This document shows, in pieces, positions 8,276 to 17,552 of a stretch of 64,000 nt of DNA. The DNA comes from Phycisphaera sp. (GTDB lineage Bacteria; Planctomycetota; Phycisphaerae; Phycisphaerales; UBA1924), in assembly GCA_025916675.1 (NCBI GenBank), contig CP098402.1, forward strand, positions 1,483,205 through 1,547,204, read 5' to 3'. The notes below the pieces were generated by a model. It was not told where the DNA came from and ran no database searches. It was given only the letters and a program-made list of their open reading frames with translations. Position 1 is the first letter of the stretch. Every line of letters begins with the position of its first letter. A program made the translations under genes and the position numbers.

Positions 8276-11251
8276 ATGCCTCCCCTCAGCCTTCCACAGC
8301 TTTCCCTCGCCGCAGGTGCTTTGCCCGCGAACATCCTCAGCGCCCTGGCAAACGCCATCGAGGGCGAGGTCCGCAGCGGATACCACGATCGCATGCTTTA
8401 TGCCACCGACGCGTCGAGCTACCAGGTGGAGCCATTGGGCGTGGTGATCCCAAAGAACGCCCGCGACGTCGTTCGGGCCGCCCGGCTGGCCAGCGACCAC
8501 GGCCTACCGACGCTGCCGCGGGGTGGGGGGACCAGCCTGGCGGGGCAGTGCGTGAACCGAGCCCTCGTGATCGACTCGAGCCCGTACATGACGGCGATCC
8601 GCTCGATTGATGCGAAGGCGAGACGATGCACGGTCGAGCCGGGGATCACGATCGACGATCTGAACGCAAAGCTCGCGGAGACGGGACTGTTCTTCGCGCC
8701 CGATCCCTCCACAGCCCGCCAGGCAAACATCGGCGGCAGCATCGGCAACAACGCAGCGGGATCGCGGTCGGTGCTATACGGGCGCATGGCCGAGAGCGTG
8801 GAGGCGATTGAGGCGTGCCTGGCCGATGGAACGGTGACGCGGTTCGAGGCAGGGGCCCGCGATCCGGCCGCACGCCGGATCGCGGCGGGCGTGATCGAGA
8901 TCGTGCAGGAACATCGGGACGCCATCCGCGAGCGGTATCCGAAGACGTTGCGGCGCAACGCCGGGTACGCGTTGGATATGGTGCTGGACGACATCGAGTT
9001 GGCCGAACGCGAGGGCTTGGATCCACTGGATGTGGTCAACCTCGCCAAGTTACTCTGCGGCAGTGAGGGCACGCTTGCGATCACGCTGAGCGCCCAGCTC
9101 GTCTTGCACCCGTTGCCCAAGGCCAAGGGGCTGCTCCTGTTGGGATTCAACGGCCTGGACGCGGCGATCGCGGCGGTCGGGCCATTGCTGGAGACCAAAC
9201 CCGCCGCGATCGAACTGGTCGATGACATGATCATCGATCTCGCCCTGGCCAACCGCACGCATCGCGACTCGGCTAGGGCGATGCCGATGCCCAGCGATGG
9301 GAAGCTGCGGGGCGTGCTCTACGTCGAATATTTCGCCGAGGATCTCGACGGTATCCGTGAACGCCTGGAGAAAGGGCAGCGTGTCGCCGAAGCGATTGAC
9401 GCAACGGTGGGCGTCCAGCCCATCGACAACCCGCGAGAGATGGGCGACGCGTGGGCGCTGCGAAAGGCCGGGGAGCCGTTGCTGCATGGCATTGTGAGCG
9501 AACGCAAGCCCATAACGTTCGTGGAAGACAACGCCGTACCAGTCGATCGATTGGGTGAGTTCGTCCGCAGGTTCCGGGCGATTGTCCAGAAGCACGATAC
9601 ATACGCGGCGTTCTATGCGCACGCGTCGGTTGGCGTGCTGCATGTTCGGCCGATGCTCGCTCCCCGTCGTGCAGCGGACGAGAAGAAGATGCACGCCATC
9701 GCCATCGAGATCGCCGACCTGGCCAAGGAACTCGGCGGCGTCATGAGCGGTGAGCACGGCGATGGGCGTGTGCGCGGGCCGTTGTTGGAGCGGTTCTACG
9801 GGCCCGAACTCATGGCGGCATTCGCACGCGTGAAGGCGGTGTTCGATCCGAGTGGCTTGCTGAACCCGGGCAATATCGTCGGTACCCCCACCGCGATCAA
9901 GGCGATCACGCAGAAGACGCGTATCAAACCCGAAGGCGACTACACCGATGTCCTGCCCGTGGCGACGTACTTCGACTACGCCGACCAGCACGACTTCCGC
10001 GGCGCGGTCGAGATGTGCAACGGCGCGGGCGTGTGCCGCAAGCGCAGCGGCGGGGTCATGTGCCCGAGCTACATGGCCACACTCGACGAACGTCACAGCA
10101 CGCGCGGCCGGGGCAACGCCCTGCGTCTAGCAACGACCGGGCAGCTTGAATCGGGTGAGTCGGACCCGTGGAACGACCCCGGCACGATCGAGACGCTCAA
10201 CCTCTGCCTGAGCTGCAAGGCGTGCAAGAGCGAGTGCCCCAGCAATGTTGATATCGCGCGGCTCAAGGCCGAGTACACCGCCCAGCGGTTCGCTTCCAAG
10301 GGAAGGCCGACGCTCCAAGCGGCGGTTTTCGGGCATGTGCGCACATTGAACAAGCTCGGCTCGCTGACCCCGGGCCTGGCCAACGCGATGAACCGCACTT
10401 CGCTCGCCAAGTGGGCGACCGGGAAGCTGTTGGACCTCGACGAACGTCGCAGCCTTCCGCCATTCGCGCGGTCGCTCGCGGGCCAGTGGAAGCGTGCGGG
10501 CCTGGGCCTGCACGAGGATCGACCGGAGGTGCTGGTCTTCTGCGACTGTTTCACGATGTACAACGAACCGGCCATCGGCCTCGCGGCGGGACGCGTATTA
10601 GAGGCCTTCGGCTACACCCCGGTGCTGGTCGACGCGGGCTGCTGCGGCCGATCGATGATCTCCACCGGCCTGCTCGACGACGCGGTTCGCACGATCACCG
10701 CAACGTACACGCGGCTGGTTGGCATCGATGCGAGCGCCCCGATGGTCGTGCTCGAACCGAGCTGCCTCTCGGCGATCATCGACGACTGGGTGCAGCTCAA
10801 GAGTGCCATCCCGCTCGCCGAGCGCAGGGCCCTGGCGGCACGCACACACTCGCTCGAAGCGTTCCTGGAGAATAACTGGGACGAGCACCCGACGCGGCCC
10901 GAGACCACCGACAAACCCGAGGTCTACCTCCACGGCCACTGCCATGAGAAGGCCCTGCGTGGCATGGGCGACGCCCACAAGCTCCTCGACCGATTCGCCC
11001 ACGTGCGCACCGCCGACACCACCTGCTGCGGCATGGCCGGCTCGTTCGGCTTCACGAAGGACCGCTACGACCTCTCCATGAAGATCGGCGAGCTCGGTGC
11101 GCTCCCGCACGCACGGGACGCCCAGGCTGAGGGCCGCCCCGTGCTGGCCGCGGGCACGAGCTGCCGGCACCAGATGCACGATGGGGCCGGCGTGCGAGCA
11201 GTGCACCCGGCCGAGTGGCTGGATGGGGAGCTAAGTCAGTCGGTGGATTGA
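8276..11251 (+). CDS. FAD-linked oxidase fused to 4Fe-4S/CCG subunit (D-2-hydroxyacid dehydrogenase, YdiJ-like)
   Basis: This 991-residue protein fuses a GlcD-like flavoprotein to a GlcF-like iron-sulfur part. The FAD-binding PCMH domain shows LPRGGGTSLAGQ (about 80-91) and ANIGGSIGNNAAGSRS (about 152-167), followed by the FAD-oxidase C domain ending in GEHGDGRVRG and NPGNIVG. The ferredoxin-like part has CNGAGVCRKRSGGVMCPSY and CLSCKACKSECPSN. Two CCG-type cysteine motifs (GCCGRS, CHEK...TCCGMAGSFG) close the protein. The size and order match E. coli YdiJ-type enzymes, which oxidise D-2-hydroxyacids such as D-2-hydroxyglutarate and pass electrons to a membrane acceptor. The exact substrate is inferred only. 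The 3' end overlaps the converging zinc-ribbon gene by 16 bases. Confidence 0.88.
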   Translation: MPPLSLPQLSLAAGALPANILSALANAIEGEVRSGYHDRMLYATDASSYQVEPLGVVIPKNARDVVRAARLASDHGLPTLPRGGGTSLAGQCVNRALVIDSSPYMTAIRSIDAKARRCTVEPGITIDDLNAKLAETGLFFAPDPSTARQANIGGSIGNNAAGSRSVLYGRMAESVEAIEACLADGTVTRFEAGARDPAARRIAAGVIEIVQEHRDAIRERYPKTLRRNAGYALDMVLDDIELAEREGLDPLDVVNLAKLLCGSEGTLAITLSAQLVLHPLPKAKGLLLLGFNGLDAAIAAVGPLLETKPAAIELVDDMIIDLALANRTHRDSARAMPMPSDGKLRGVLYVEYFAEDLDGIRERLEKGQRVAEAIDATVGVQPIDNPREMGDAWALRKAGEPLLHGIVSERKPITFVEDNAVPVDRLGEFVRRFRAIVQKHDTYAAFYAHASVGVLHVRPMLAPRRAADEKKMHAIAIEIADLAKELGGVMSGEHGDGRVRGPLLERFYGPELMAAFARVKAVFDPSGLLNPGNIVGTPTAIKAITQKTRIKPEGDYTDVLPVATYFDYADQHDFRGAVEMCNGAGVCRKRSGGVMCPSYMATLDERHSTRGRGNALRLATTGQLESGESDPWNDPGTIETLNLCLSCKACKSECPSNVDIARLKAEYTAQRFASKGRPTLQAAVFGHVRTLNKLGSLTPGLANAMNRTSLAKWATGKLLDLDERRSLPPFARSLAGQWKRAGLGLHEDRPEVLVFCDCFTMYNEPAIGLAAGRVLEAFGYTPVLVDAGCCGRSMISTGLLDDAVRTITATYTRLVGIDASAPMVVLEPSCLSAIIDDWVQLKSAIPLAERRALAARTHSLEAFLENNWDEHPTRPETTDKPEVYLHGHCHEKALRGMGDAHKLLDRFAHVRTADTTCCGMAGSFGFTKDRYDLSMKIGELGALPHARDAQAEGRPVLAAGTSCRHQMHDGAGVRAVHPAEWLDGELSQSVD

Positions 11252-12336
11252 GGCGGCAGCTTCCACTCCGCGTCGCAGTTGGGGCAGGGAGTGAGGCCAT
11301 TGGCGTTTGGCACGAGGCCGCGCATGTCGGCGTCGCAGGCGGGGCAGATGGCCAGGCGGCGGCATTCGTACCGTTGCGCCCACGCTTTGTACCGTAACAT
11401 GATGGCGACGCACAATGCAGCACCCGCGAGAACCATGACACCACCAGCGAACTCCGAGCCCCTCTCGGGAAGAACAAGCCCGGCAAGCCATGTTGTCGAC
11501 ATGCCGATGACGGGTATAACCAGAAACACCGCGGCCACGGTAGCAAGCCATAGAAAAATGCCGGGCAGCCTCGCCCGCTCCTGTTCGCCTTTGGCCCTGC
11601 TCCGTACGACAGCGCGTCGGATCTTTGCTTTTGATTGCCGGGCCACCAGACTACCGGCATCATCGCGCATGGCCCCATGAAATATCAGTCGTTCGGTTTG
11701 CACACGCGCGGCCGTCGCGGTCGGCCAAGTCGCCGAGCACTCCGGACAGGTCATGTTCCCGCCTGTCGCGCCCGGGAGCCCGCCCAAGTCGTAGCCACAA
11801 CCCGGACACGCCTCGGGCGCACCGACATGCCAAGCGGCGCTACATGACTCGCACGTCGTCACACCGCCGTCATCCGATCCACCTGCCACCAGCGACGAGC
11901 CGCACGATGGGCAGCGACCACGCGAGGCCATGAGCCGCGCCGATACACTCCGACCCCAGAACGCCCAGACGCATCGCATGGTCAGCACGAGCACCGCCAC
12001 CATGCCGAGCATGCTCAGTGGTATGAACAGCATCTGCTCGACGGCTTCGCCCACGCTGATGCCGATCGTTGATATGGTGGCATAAGCCAGGAATCCGGTG
12101 TAGAGCGATCCCTTCACGAGAATGTAGACCGTGCCAATCCACAGGCACTGATAGATACCTGCAACGCGCGGTGGCGTGGAGGTCCGCTTGCGCCACACCG
12201 CGATGGGCCCCGGCAGCGAACGCAGTTCCCGCACCACCGGCACGTCGCGCCCGCGTTCGTCGGTCACCATCGCTTGCAGCAGCCGCTTCACGGAAGCATT
12301 GTTCGCACGCTGGCGTGGGTCTGCGTGCTCACGCAC
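11236..12336 (-). CDS. Membrane protein with three zinc-ribbon segments, unknown function
   Basis: The function is not recognised. The 366-residue product has two hydrophobic segments near residues 65-120, a cytoplasmic block with CPSCGSS...CESC and CPGCGYDLGGL...CPEC, two more hydrophobic segments, and a C-terminal CPACDADMRGL...CPNCDAEW. Each CxxC pair would bind one zinc ion. Similar CxxCGYDLxGL ribbons are frequent in planctomycete membrane proteins, including the small one at 17553 here. It begins 21 bases after the rpiA stop and is probably the last gene of the ALDH-rpiA operon. The GTG at 12336 has only a weak ribosome site; a GTG 16 codons inside is an alternative. Confidence 0.7.
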   Translation of the reverse strand: MREHADPRQRANNASVKRLLQAMVTDERGRDVPVVRELRSLPGPIAVWRKRTSTPPRVAGIYQCLWIGTVYILVKGSLYTGFLAYATISTIGISVGEAVEQMLFIPLSMLGMVAVLVLTMRCVWAFWGRSVSARLMASRGRCPSCGSSLVAGGSDDGGVTTCESCSAAWHVGAPEACPGCGYDLGGLPGATGGNMTCPECSATWPTATAARVQTERLIFHGAMRDDAGSLVARQSKAKIRRAVVRSRAKGEQERARLPGIFLWLATVAAVFLVIPVIGMSTTWLAGLVLPERGSEFAGGVMVLAGAALCVAIMLRYKAWAQRYECRRLAICPACDADMRGLVPNANGLTPCPNCDAEWKLPPQSTD

Positions 12337-12357
12337 GCGGCTCGGTTGGATATCAGA

Positions 12358-13143
12358 TCACTCCGCCTCGGCCGGCCTCAGCAACCGCTCGATGCTGCCG
12401 TCGTCGCGGCGGACCAGGGCCTCGGTGGCCTCGGTCAAGAACAGGCCGTGCTCGATGACGCCCGGGGTGTGGTCGAGCGCGGCGGCCAGGCGCTCGTAGT
12501 TGTGGTCCTCGTCGCTGCCGCTGCGACCGCCGTGGAGTTGGACGTCGAGGATCAGGTTGCCGTTGTCGGTGACATAGAGCGTGCCGTCCATGCTGCGGCG
12601 GAGCACGCCCGAGAGGCCAAGCGTGCGCAGGTTGGCACGGATGGATGCCAGCCCGAAGGCCATGACCGCGACGGCCAGCGGCGTGCGCTCGCCCAGGTGG
12701 TCGACGAGCTTCTCTTCTTCGACCAGATATACCCGCCGGGCAGCAGCGGTCGCGACCAGCCGCTCGCGCGTCATCGCGCCGCCCGCGCCCTTGAGCATGC
12801 GCAGGTGGCCGTCGATCTCGTCGGCGCCGTCGAACAGGTAGTCGACGTGCTCGATGGTCGCGAACTCGCGGACCTTGATGCCAAGCTCCATGGCATACGC
12901 GCTGCTGGCCTCACTGGTCGAGACGCACGTGATGTCGAGGTTTTCTGCGACCACGCGGCCGGCCAGCGCGGCGATGGCGCGGCGAGCCGTACGGCCCGTG
13001 CCGATGCCCACGATCATGCCCGGCTGGATGTCGGCAACTGCGGCGCGAGCGAGGGCGTCGTGGCTGGTTTCCGTGGCGGCAAGGCGTGCGGCATCGGCCG
13101 GGCTCGCTTGGGGGCCAGATTGGGGATTCGTCGACTCAGCCAA
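12358..13143 (-). CDS. rpiA: Ribose-5-phosphate isomerase A
   Basis: RpiA interconverts ribose 5-phosphate and ribulose 5-phosphate in the pentose phosphate pathway. Family blocks are GIGTGRTARRAI (phosphate loop), CVSTSEAS, the catalytic LFDGADEID, a lysine loop MLKGAGGAMTRE, and GNLILDVQL. The frame is open upstream, but the TTG at 13143 is the only possible start between the stop of the upstream gene and the core. It overlaps the aldehyde dehydrogenase stop by eight bases and has an AGGGGGTG-like ribosome site, so translational coupling is likely. This gives 261 residues, slightly longer than E. coli RpiA because of about 25 extra N-terminal residues. KGAGGAM replaces the more usual KGGGGAL. 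Confidence 0.92.
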   Translation of the reverse strand: MAESTNPQSGPQASPADAARLAATETSHDALARAAVADIQPGMIVGIGTGRTARRAIAALAGRVVAENLDITCVSTSEASSAYAMELGIKVREFATIEHVDYLFDGADEIDGHLRMLKGAGGAMTRERLVATAAARRVYLVEEEKLVDHLGERTPLAVAVMAFGLASIRANLRTLGLSGVLRRSMDGTLYVTDNGNLILDVQLHGGRSGSDEDHNYERLAAALDHTPGVIEHGLFLTEATEALVRRDDGSIERLLRPAEAE

Positions 13144-14671
13144 ATTGCACCCCCTGGGCAAGGCGGAGCGAGGCCCCGTAGTTGATCGTGCAGGTCTGGC
13201 GGCGCATGTAGGCCTTCCACGAGTCGCTGCCGGCCTCTCGGCCGCCACCGGTGTCCTTCTCGCCGCCGAAGGCCCCGCCGATCTCGGCCCCGCTGGTGCC
13301 GATGTTGACGTTGGCGATGCCGCAGTCGCTGCCCGCGGGTGAAAGGAATCGCTCGCTCGCTCGCACGCCAGCGGTCATGATGGCGCTGCTCAGGCCATGG
13401 GCCACGCCGTTGTTGATGGCGATAGCCTCGTCGAGGTCACGATAGCCGAACGCGTACATGATGGGCGCGAAGGTCTCTTCCTGCGCTATGGGCAGGGTGT
13501 TGTTCGATGGTGCCCGGATGATCGTGGGCCGCACATAGCACCCGCCCAGCGAGACATCCGCCCGCTCGCCACCCACCAGAACCGTGCCGCCCTGTGCCTT
13601 GGCCTCAACGATCGCCGCATCAAACGCTTCGCCGGCCTGATCGTGGATCAGCGGACCAACGAGCGTCTTGTCGTCGAGCGGATCGCCGATGGGGGCACGC
13701 TCGTACGCATCCACGAGCTTCTCGAGCAACGGCTCGACGATCGATTCGTGGGCGATGAGCCGGCGGGTGCTGGTGCATCGCTGGCCGGCGGTGCCAACCG
13801 CGGCGAACAGCAATGCGGGCACCGCCAGATCGAGGTCGGCGTCGGGCTCGACGATCACGGCGTTGTTGCCGCCCAGTTCGAGCAGGCACTTGCCCAAGCG
13901 ACCGGCGACGACCTGCCCGACCGCACGCCCCATCGCCGTCGAGCCAGTCGCGCTGATGAGCGGCAATCGGGCGTCGGCGACCATGGGCTTGCCCACGGTC
14001 TCGTCGTTGCCGATGACGAGGTTGAACAGCCCCTCGTGGCCCATCTCCGTTGCGACCTTGTCGGCGATGGCGTTGGTGGCCATCGCGGTCAGCGGGGCCA
14101 TGAGGCTGGGCTTCCACACTACGGTGTCGCCGCAGACGGCCGCGACCATGGCGTTCCAGCCCCAGACGGCGTTGGGGAAGTTGAAGGCGGTGATGACGCC
14201 GATGGGGCCGATGGGCTGCCACTGCTCGAACAGGCGGTGGTCGGCCCGCTCGCTGGGCATGGTCCGACCGCCGAGCATGCGCGAGAGCCCCACGGCGTAA
14301 TCGGCGATGTCGATGGTCTCCTGGACCTCGCCCAGGCCCTCGCTGGCGATCTTGCCGACCTCCATTGACACCAACGCGCCCAGGACGTCCTTGTGCTCTC
14401 GCAGGGCGTGGCCGATGCGGCGGACGACCTCGCCACGCTCGGGGGCCGGCACGAGCCGCCACTTGAGGAAGGCGGCCCGGGCCCGGACGATGGCGGCCTC
14501 GAGCTGGGTCGCACCCTCGAGCCTGACGCCAGCCAGCGGCTGGCCGGTCGTCGGGTTGTAGCTCACCGCCTGGGAGGTATCGCCCGGGTCGGCCTGCTGG
14601 CCCGGGATGAATCGCGGATCGCCGCTCAGCGGCAGGCTTTCGAGCGGGTTGGCGGCCGTCGTCTGGGGCAT
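13136..14671 (-). CDS. ALDH7-type aldehyde dehydrogenase (aminoadipate semialdehyde dehydrogenase family)
   Basis: The 511-residue NAD-dependent dehydrogenase carries FNFPNAVWGWN, the general-base block LLELGGNNAVIV, the nucleophile block GTAGQRCTSTRRL and a C-terminal EIGGAFGGEKDTGGGRE then SDSWKAYMRRQTCTINYG. The last block is characteristic of the antiquitin (ALDH7) group, which oxidises alpha-aminoadipic semialdehyde/piperideine-6-carboxylate in lysine breakdown. The specific substrate is inferred from the family. It is the first gene of a coupled operon with rpiA and the zinc-ribbon protein. The dockerin gene downstream of 15532 on the same strand ends 42 bases upstream of its start. Confidence 0.92.
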   Translation of the reverse strand: MPQTTAANPLESLPLSGDPRFIPGQQADPGDTSQAVSYNPTTGQPLAGVRLEGATQLEAAIVRARAAFLKWRLVPAPERGEVVRRIGHALREHKDVLGALVSMEVGKIASEGLGEVQETIDIADYAVGLSRMLGGRTMPSERADHRLFEQWQPIGPIGVITAFNFPNAVWGWNAMVAAVCGDTVVWKPSLMAPLTAMATNAIADKVATEMGHEGLFNLVIGNDETVGKPMVADARLPLISATGSTAMGRAVGQVVAGRLGKCLLELGGNNAVIVEPDADLDLAVPALLFAAVGTAGQRCTSTRRLIAHESIVEPLLEKLVDAYERAPIGDPLDDKTLVGPLIHDQAGEAFDAAIVEAKAQGGTVLVGGERADVSLGGCYVRPTIIRAPSNNTLPIAQEETFAPIMYAFGYRDLDEAIAINNGVAHGLSSAIMTAGVRASERFLSPAGSDCGIANVNIGTSGAEIGGAFGGEKDTGGGREAGSDSWKAYMRRQTCTINYGASLRLAQGVQFG

Positions 14672-14713
14672 CGGAGCAGTGTAGGCAAAGCCCGCCGCGG
14701 GCTGGCCAGACGC

Positions 14714-15532
14714 CTACTCGCAGCCCGAATCGAAGGCATTCTGGAACGCCAGCAAGTCGAAGATCGTGAACTCGCCATCACCGTCGAAATCGGCACGATC
14801 GTCACCCGCGTTGAAGAGGTTCTGGAAGGCGAGGAAGTCGAAGATCGTGAGCGAGCCGTCGCCGTCCAAGTCGGCTTGGCAGTGCGGGGGTTGGAACTGG
14901 AGCGACACGTCGTGGCTCGCCCGATCGCTCAGGCTCTCGTCGGCTTCGAACGAAACCTGATAGTCGCCGAAGGACTCGAACGTATAACGACCGGGTCCCA
15001 GGTCGATGAGCCATATCCAACTCGGCAGACCGGGCTCGGGCGCGCCGCTCACGATCACGCCATCGGGACCTGTGAGCATGCCCGGCTCGTACGCCATGAG
15101 CCCGATGTCGTCGAACAGGTTTGGCTGCACGTTCAGGTGGAGTAGAGCGGGTCGATCGAGATCGAATACCACGTGGTGCCGCCACGACCCGACGGCCACG
15201 CGGGTGCGTGTCCCGAATGCGGGTTCCTCGATCTGGAAGAAGAGCTCCGCGTCGAGGCGGAGGACCGTCGAGCCCGCGCCGCGGCCCGAGCAGTTCGCTG
15301 TGCTCAGCACACGCGGCTCGCCCAGCCTGCCGCCCACGTCGGCTTCGGCTTCGGCGCTGGGAAATGGCAACTGGTCGTCGAAGTCGGACTCGAACGCAAT
15401 GAGCGGGTCGAAGGGCTTCTGGACCGCGGCCCTCGAAGACGCCTCGACCTCCATCGAGATTACATCCGGTAACACCTGGGCATGGCACGCCGACGCGGCG
15501 AAGCCACACGCAACGATGATTGATGCACGCAT
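14714..15532 (-). CDS. Secreted protein with C-terminal GC-type dockerin repeats
   Basis: The function of the body is not recognised. A signal peptide (MRASIIVACGFAASACHAQ) is followed by about 190 residues of probable beta structure and then two EF-hand repeats, ADLDGDGSLTIFDFLAFQNLF and ADFDGDGEFTIFDLLAFQNAF, with a Cys just before the first and a terminal GCE. The DxDGDGxxxxxD pattern predicts one calcium per repeat. Two ATG codons are possible; the second (15532) is nine bases from GGGAGG and is chosen over 15538. One of six proteins in the window with this tail. Confidence 0.82.
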   Translation of the reverse strand: MRASIIVACGFAASACHAQVLPDVISMEVEASSRAAVQKPFDPLIAFESDFDDQLPFPSAEAEADVGGRLGEPRVLSTANCSGRGAGSTVLRLDAELFFQIEEPAFGTRTRVAVGSWRHHVVFDLDRPALLHLNVQPNLFDDIGLMAYEPGMLTGPDGVIVSGAPEPGLPSWIWLIDLGPGRYTFESFGDYQVSFEADESLSDRASHDVSLQFQPPHCQADLDGDGSLTIFDFLAFQNLFNAGDDRADFDGDGEFTIFDLLAFQNAFDSGCE

Positions 15533-15589
15533 GAGCATGATCCTCCCGGGGCTGGTACCGACCGCGCCAGCCCTGGTTGCACCGGGTAC

Positions 15590-15811
15590 TCACCCACCGC
15601 CCACCAGCGTCACGATCTCGATCTGGTCGCCATCGGCCAGCGTCCGCTCCTGGTGGGTGGCCTTGGGGGCCAGCTCGCGGTTGACCTCCACCGCGCAGGC
15701 CGTCTTGGCCAGCTCCAGTTGCTCCAAGAGCCCGGCGATGGTCGTGCCGTGCGGCACCTCTCGGGGCTCGCCGTTGACGTCCAGCCGCATCGTGTCGGTC
15801 GCCTGTGCCAT
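15590..15811 (-). CDS. thiS: Sulfur carrier protein ThiS
   Basis: A 73-residue ubiquitin-like protein with VNGEPREVPHGTTIAGLLEQ, AVEVNRELAPK and the carboxyl end DGDQIEIVTLVGGG. The terminal Gly-Gly is the site that is adenylated and thiocarboxylated to deliver sulfur for the thiazole of thiamine. The EIVTLVGGG end separates it from MoaD. The ATG at 15811 is used; an internal ATG at 15790 would start exactly at the domain and is an alternative. No thiG, thiF or thiE is next to it here, so it stands apart from the rest of the pathway. It is divergent from the lipoprotein gene at 15867. Confidence 0.88.
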   Translation of the reverse strand: MAQATDTMRLDVNGEPREVPHGTTIAGLLEQLELAKTACAVEVNRELAPKATHQERTLADGDQIEIVTLVGGG

Positions 15812-15866
15812 GGCTGATGCTACGCGGCTGGTTACGCCCTCTTGCCCCGACGCGTACGGTATACGT

Positions 15867-16703
15867 ATGAGCCCCAACACCGGCTATCGCATCGCTCTGA
15901 TCGTTCTCCTGCCTGCCCTGGCCCTGCTGACCGGCTGCGAGCAGGACTACAGCCAGGAGAGCCCCGAGGCCCTGGTCGACTCGGCCCGCCAGATGGTGGT
16001 CGACGGCAACGCCCGCCGCCTGAGCGAACTGGTGTGGACCGAGAGCGACGGCGAGGCCCTGGTCATCGACCGGCTGGGCCGCACCTTCGGGGCGCTCCAG
16101 CGGCTGGGCACGGCCGTGTCGGAAGCGTTCCCGGAAGAAGTAAACAAGATCCGCGAGCAGGCCGATGAGGCCGCCGAGAACGGCCAGATCAACAGCCTCA
16201 TCGGTCGCGCGCTCACGGCCCAGGGCGGCATCGCCCGCGGCGCGCCCAGCGCCATCCGCGACGAGGCGCGCATGCGGCAGGGGCTCGACAGCGTCGTGCG
16301 CGAGCTCATGGCCGACCCCTACGGCTGGCTCGAACGCCACGGCGAGAAGCTCGAGCCCATGCGCATCACCGACGACATCGTCGCGCTGAGCTGGCAGGGC
16401 AAGCCGGTAGTCGGGCTGAGCCTGGTCGAGCACGACGGGCTGTGGTACGTGAAGCTGCCGCTGGACATGCCCGCCCTCAAGCGGTTCCTGCCGCAGAACG
16501 ACGAGGAGTTCGAGATCTGGGGCGAGCTGGTGGCCAGCGTGCACAACGTGCTGCTGGATCTGGCCATCGAGGTCGAGAACGGCGAGCATAAGAACCTGGA
16601 GAGTGTCGCCAGCACCGCGGGCGAGTACGCCCTGCCCACGGCTTTCATGGTGATGATCGCGTATGGGAAGGCGCTGGAGGAGCGGGGCTCGGGGGACGGC
16701 TGA
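15867..16703 (+). CDS. Lipoprotein of unknown function
   Basis: The family is not recognised. The 278-residue product begins with a lipoprotein signal, ending in LLPALALLTGC, where the Cys (about residue 24) would be lipidated. The rest is soluble and mainly helical, with no transmembrane segment, and shows a WYVKLPLDMPALKRFLP block. The open frame extends far upstream but that part is antisense to the dockerin and thiS genes, and the ATG at 15867 sits just before the signal peptide. It is divergent from thiS (55 bases apart). Confidence 0.78.
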   Translation: MSPNTGYRIALIVLLPALALLTGCEQDYSQESPEALVDSARQMVVDGNARRLSELVWTESDGEALVIDRLGRTFGALQRLGTAVSEAFPEEVNKIREQADEAAENGQINSLIGRALTAQGGIARGAPSAIRDEARMRQGLDSVVRELMADPYGWLERHGEKLEPMRITDDIVALSWQGKPVVGLSLVEHDGLWYVKLPLDMPALKRFLPQNDEEFEIWGELVASVHNVLLDLAIEVENGEHKNLESVASTAGEYALPTAFMVMIAYGKALEERGSGDG

Positions 16704-16816
16704 CGCCGGCCGGGATCAGGAAACACGCCCCAACCACCACCCATGCGCGCTATCTGGCGGCGCTGGGTGGTCTGCCGAAGCTCCAGAGAGAGCGACACGC
16801 CACGGAGGCCATAAGC

Positions 16817-17374
16817 GTGAAACGCGCCAAGGGAAATCGCAGGCTGGAACAGGCGGAGTACGACGCGTTGTTCAAGGCGGAGCGATGGGAGGAACTCGAA
16901 GACCGCCTTCGCGAGGTCGTGCGTGAAGATCCCAAGAGCCACTGGGCGGCCACGAACCTCGCCATGGCGTGCAACGAGCAGCGCCGCTACCAAGATGCCA
17001 AGGAGTGGAGCGATCTCGCGTACGGCCTCGATCCTCGATGTCCGGCGGTGCGGTGGGATCGGGCTGGCATCTACGACAATCTTGGCGATTCCGAGCGGGC
17101 GATCGCGTTCTGGAAGTCGATCCTGGAGACGCCCGAGTGGGAGATTCGCGACAACCCCTGCTGGGAGAGTAAGGAATGGACGCAGAGGCTCTTCGCAGAC
17201 TGCTGGTACAGGCTCGGCGTCGCCTACTTGCGCGAGTGGGCCTTTCCAGAGTCGGAGGACGCGGTGGCGATGTACAAGAAGCTGATGTCCGAAGGGGCCA
17301 AGTCGATCTACGCGGTGGAGGAATTGGATCGAGCGTTGGCGAGGGTGCGACAGGATGAAACATCGAACGAGTGA
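16817..17374 (+). CDS. TPR-repeat protein
   Basis: A 185-residue soluble protein made of helical pairs of the tetratricopeptide type, for example WAATNLAMACNEQRRYQDAKEW and AVRWDRAGIYDNLGDSERAIAFW (residues about 43-100). Such proteins act as binding scaffolds; the partner is unknown. It uses a GTG start with GGAGG seven bases upstream. It is followed by a long inverted repeat and a second hairpin. Confidence 0.75.
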   Translation: MKRAKGNRRLEQAEYDALFKAERWEELEDRLREVVREDPKSHWAATNLAMACNEQRRYQDAKEWSDLAYGLDPRCPAVRWDRAGIYDNLGDSERAIAFWKSILETPEWEIRDNPCWESKEWTQRLFADCWYRLGVAYLREWAFPESEDAVAMYKKLMSEGAKSIYAVEELDRALARVRQDETSNE

Positions 17375-17400
17375 CCGGCCCCGTTTCGCTCGGTAACCAG

Positions 17401-17451
17401 TTTCGTTTCGGCTACCGCCCAAGGCTGGGTTGGCCCGTAGCCGAAACGAAA
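17401..17451. repeat. Perfect 15-bp inverted repeat (long hairpin)
   Basis: The arm TTTCGTTTCGGCTAC (17401-17415) is exactly complementary to GTAGCCGAAACGAAA (17437-17451), with a 21-base spacer. It lies 26 bases after the TPR-gene stop. Its T-rich/A-rich outer ends would let it act as a terminator in both directions. Confidence 0.8.
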
Positions 17452-17474
17452 AGCCCCGGCTCACGCCCGGGCTT
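17452..17474. terminator. Second hairpin after the TPR gene
   Basis: AGCCC at 17452-17456 can pair with GGGCT at 17469-17473, around a CTCACG loop flanked by CCGG and CCC. It belongs to the same CTC-loop hairpin style seen after sat and katG. There is no clear U-tract, so termination is only likely. Confidence 0.4.
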
Positions 17475-17552
17475 CGTCGGATCGTACTAGTCCACCGGCC
17501 ACCCCAACCCCGGGCGCTGCAGGAATCGAATCCGCGCCCCCACCCTTCACCC

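Noticed and set aside
11236-12336. Rubredoxin or transcription-factor role for the zinc-ribbon protein
   Set aside because: The ribbons are embedded between membrane helices and lack the family motifs, so no function is claimed.
14802-16589. 595-codon minus-strand frame running over the dockerin, thiS and lipoprotein genes
   Set aside because: It crosses three supported genes in wrong frames or strands and has shadow-type composition.
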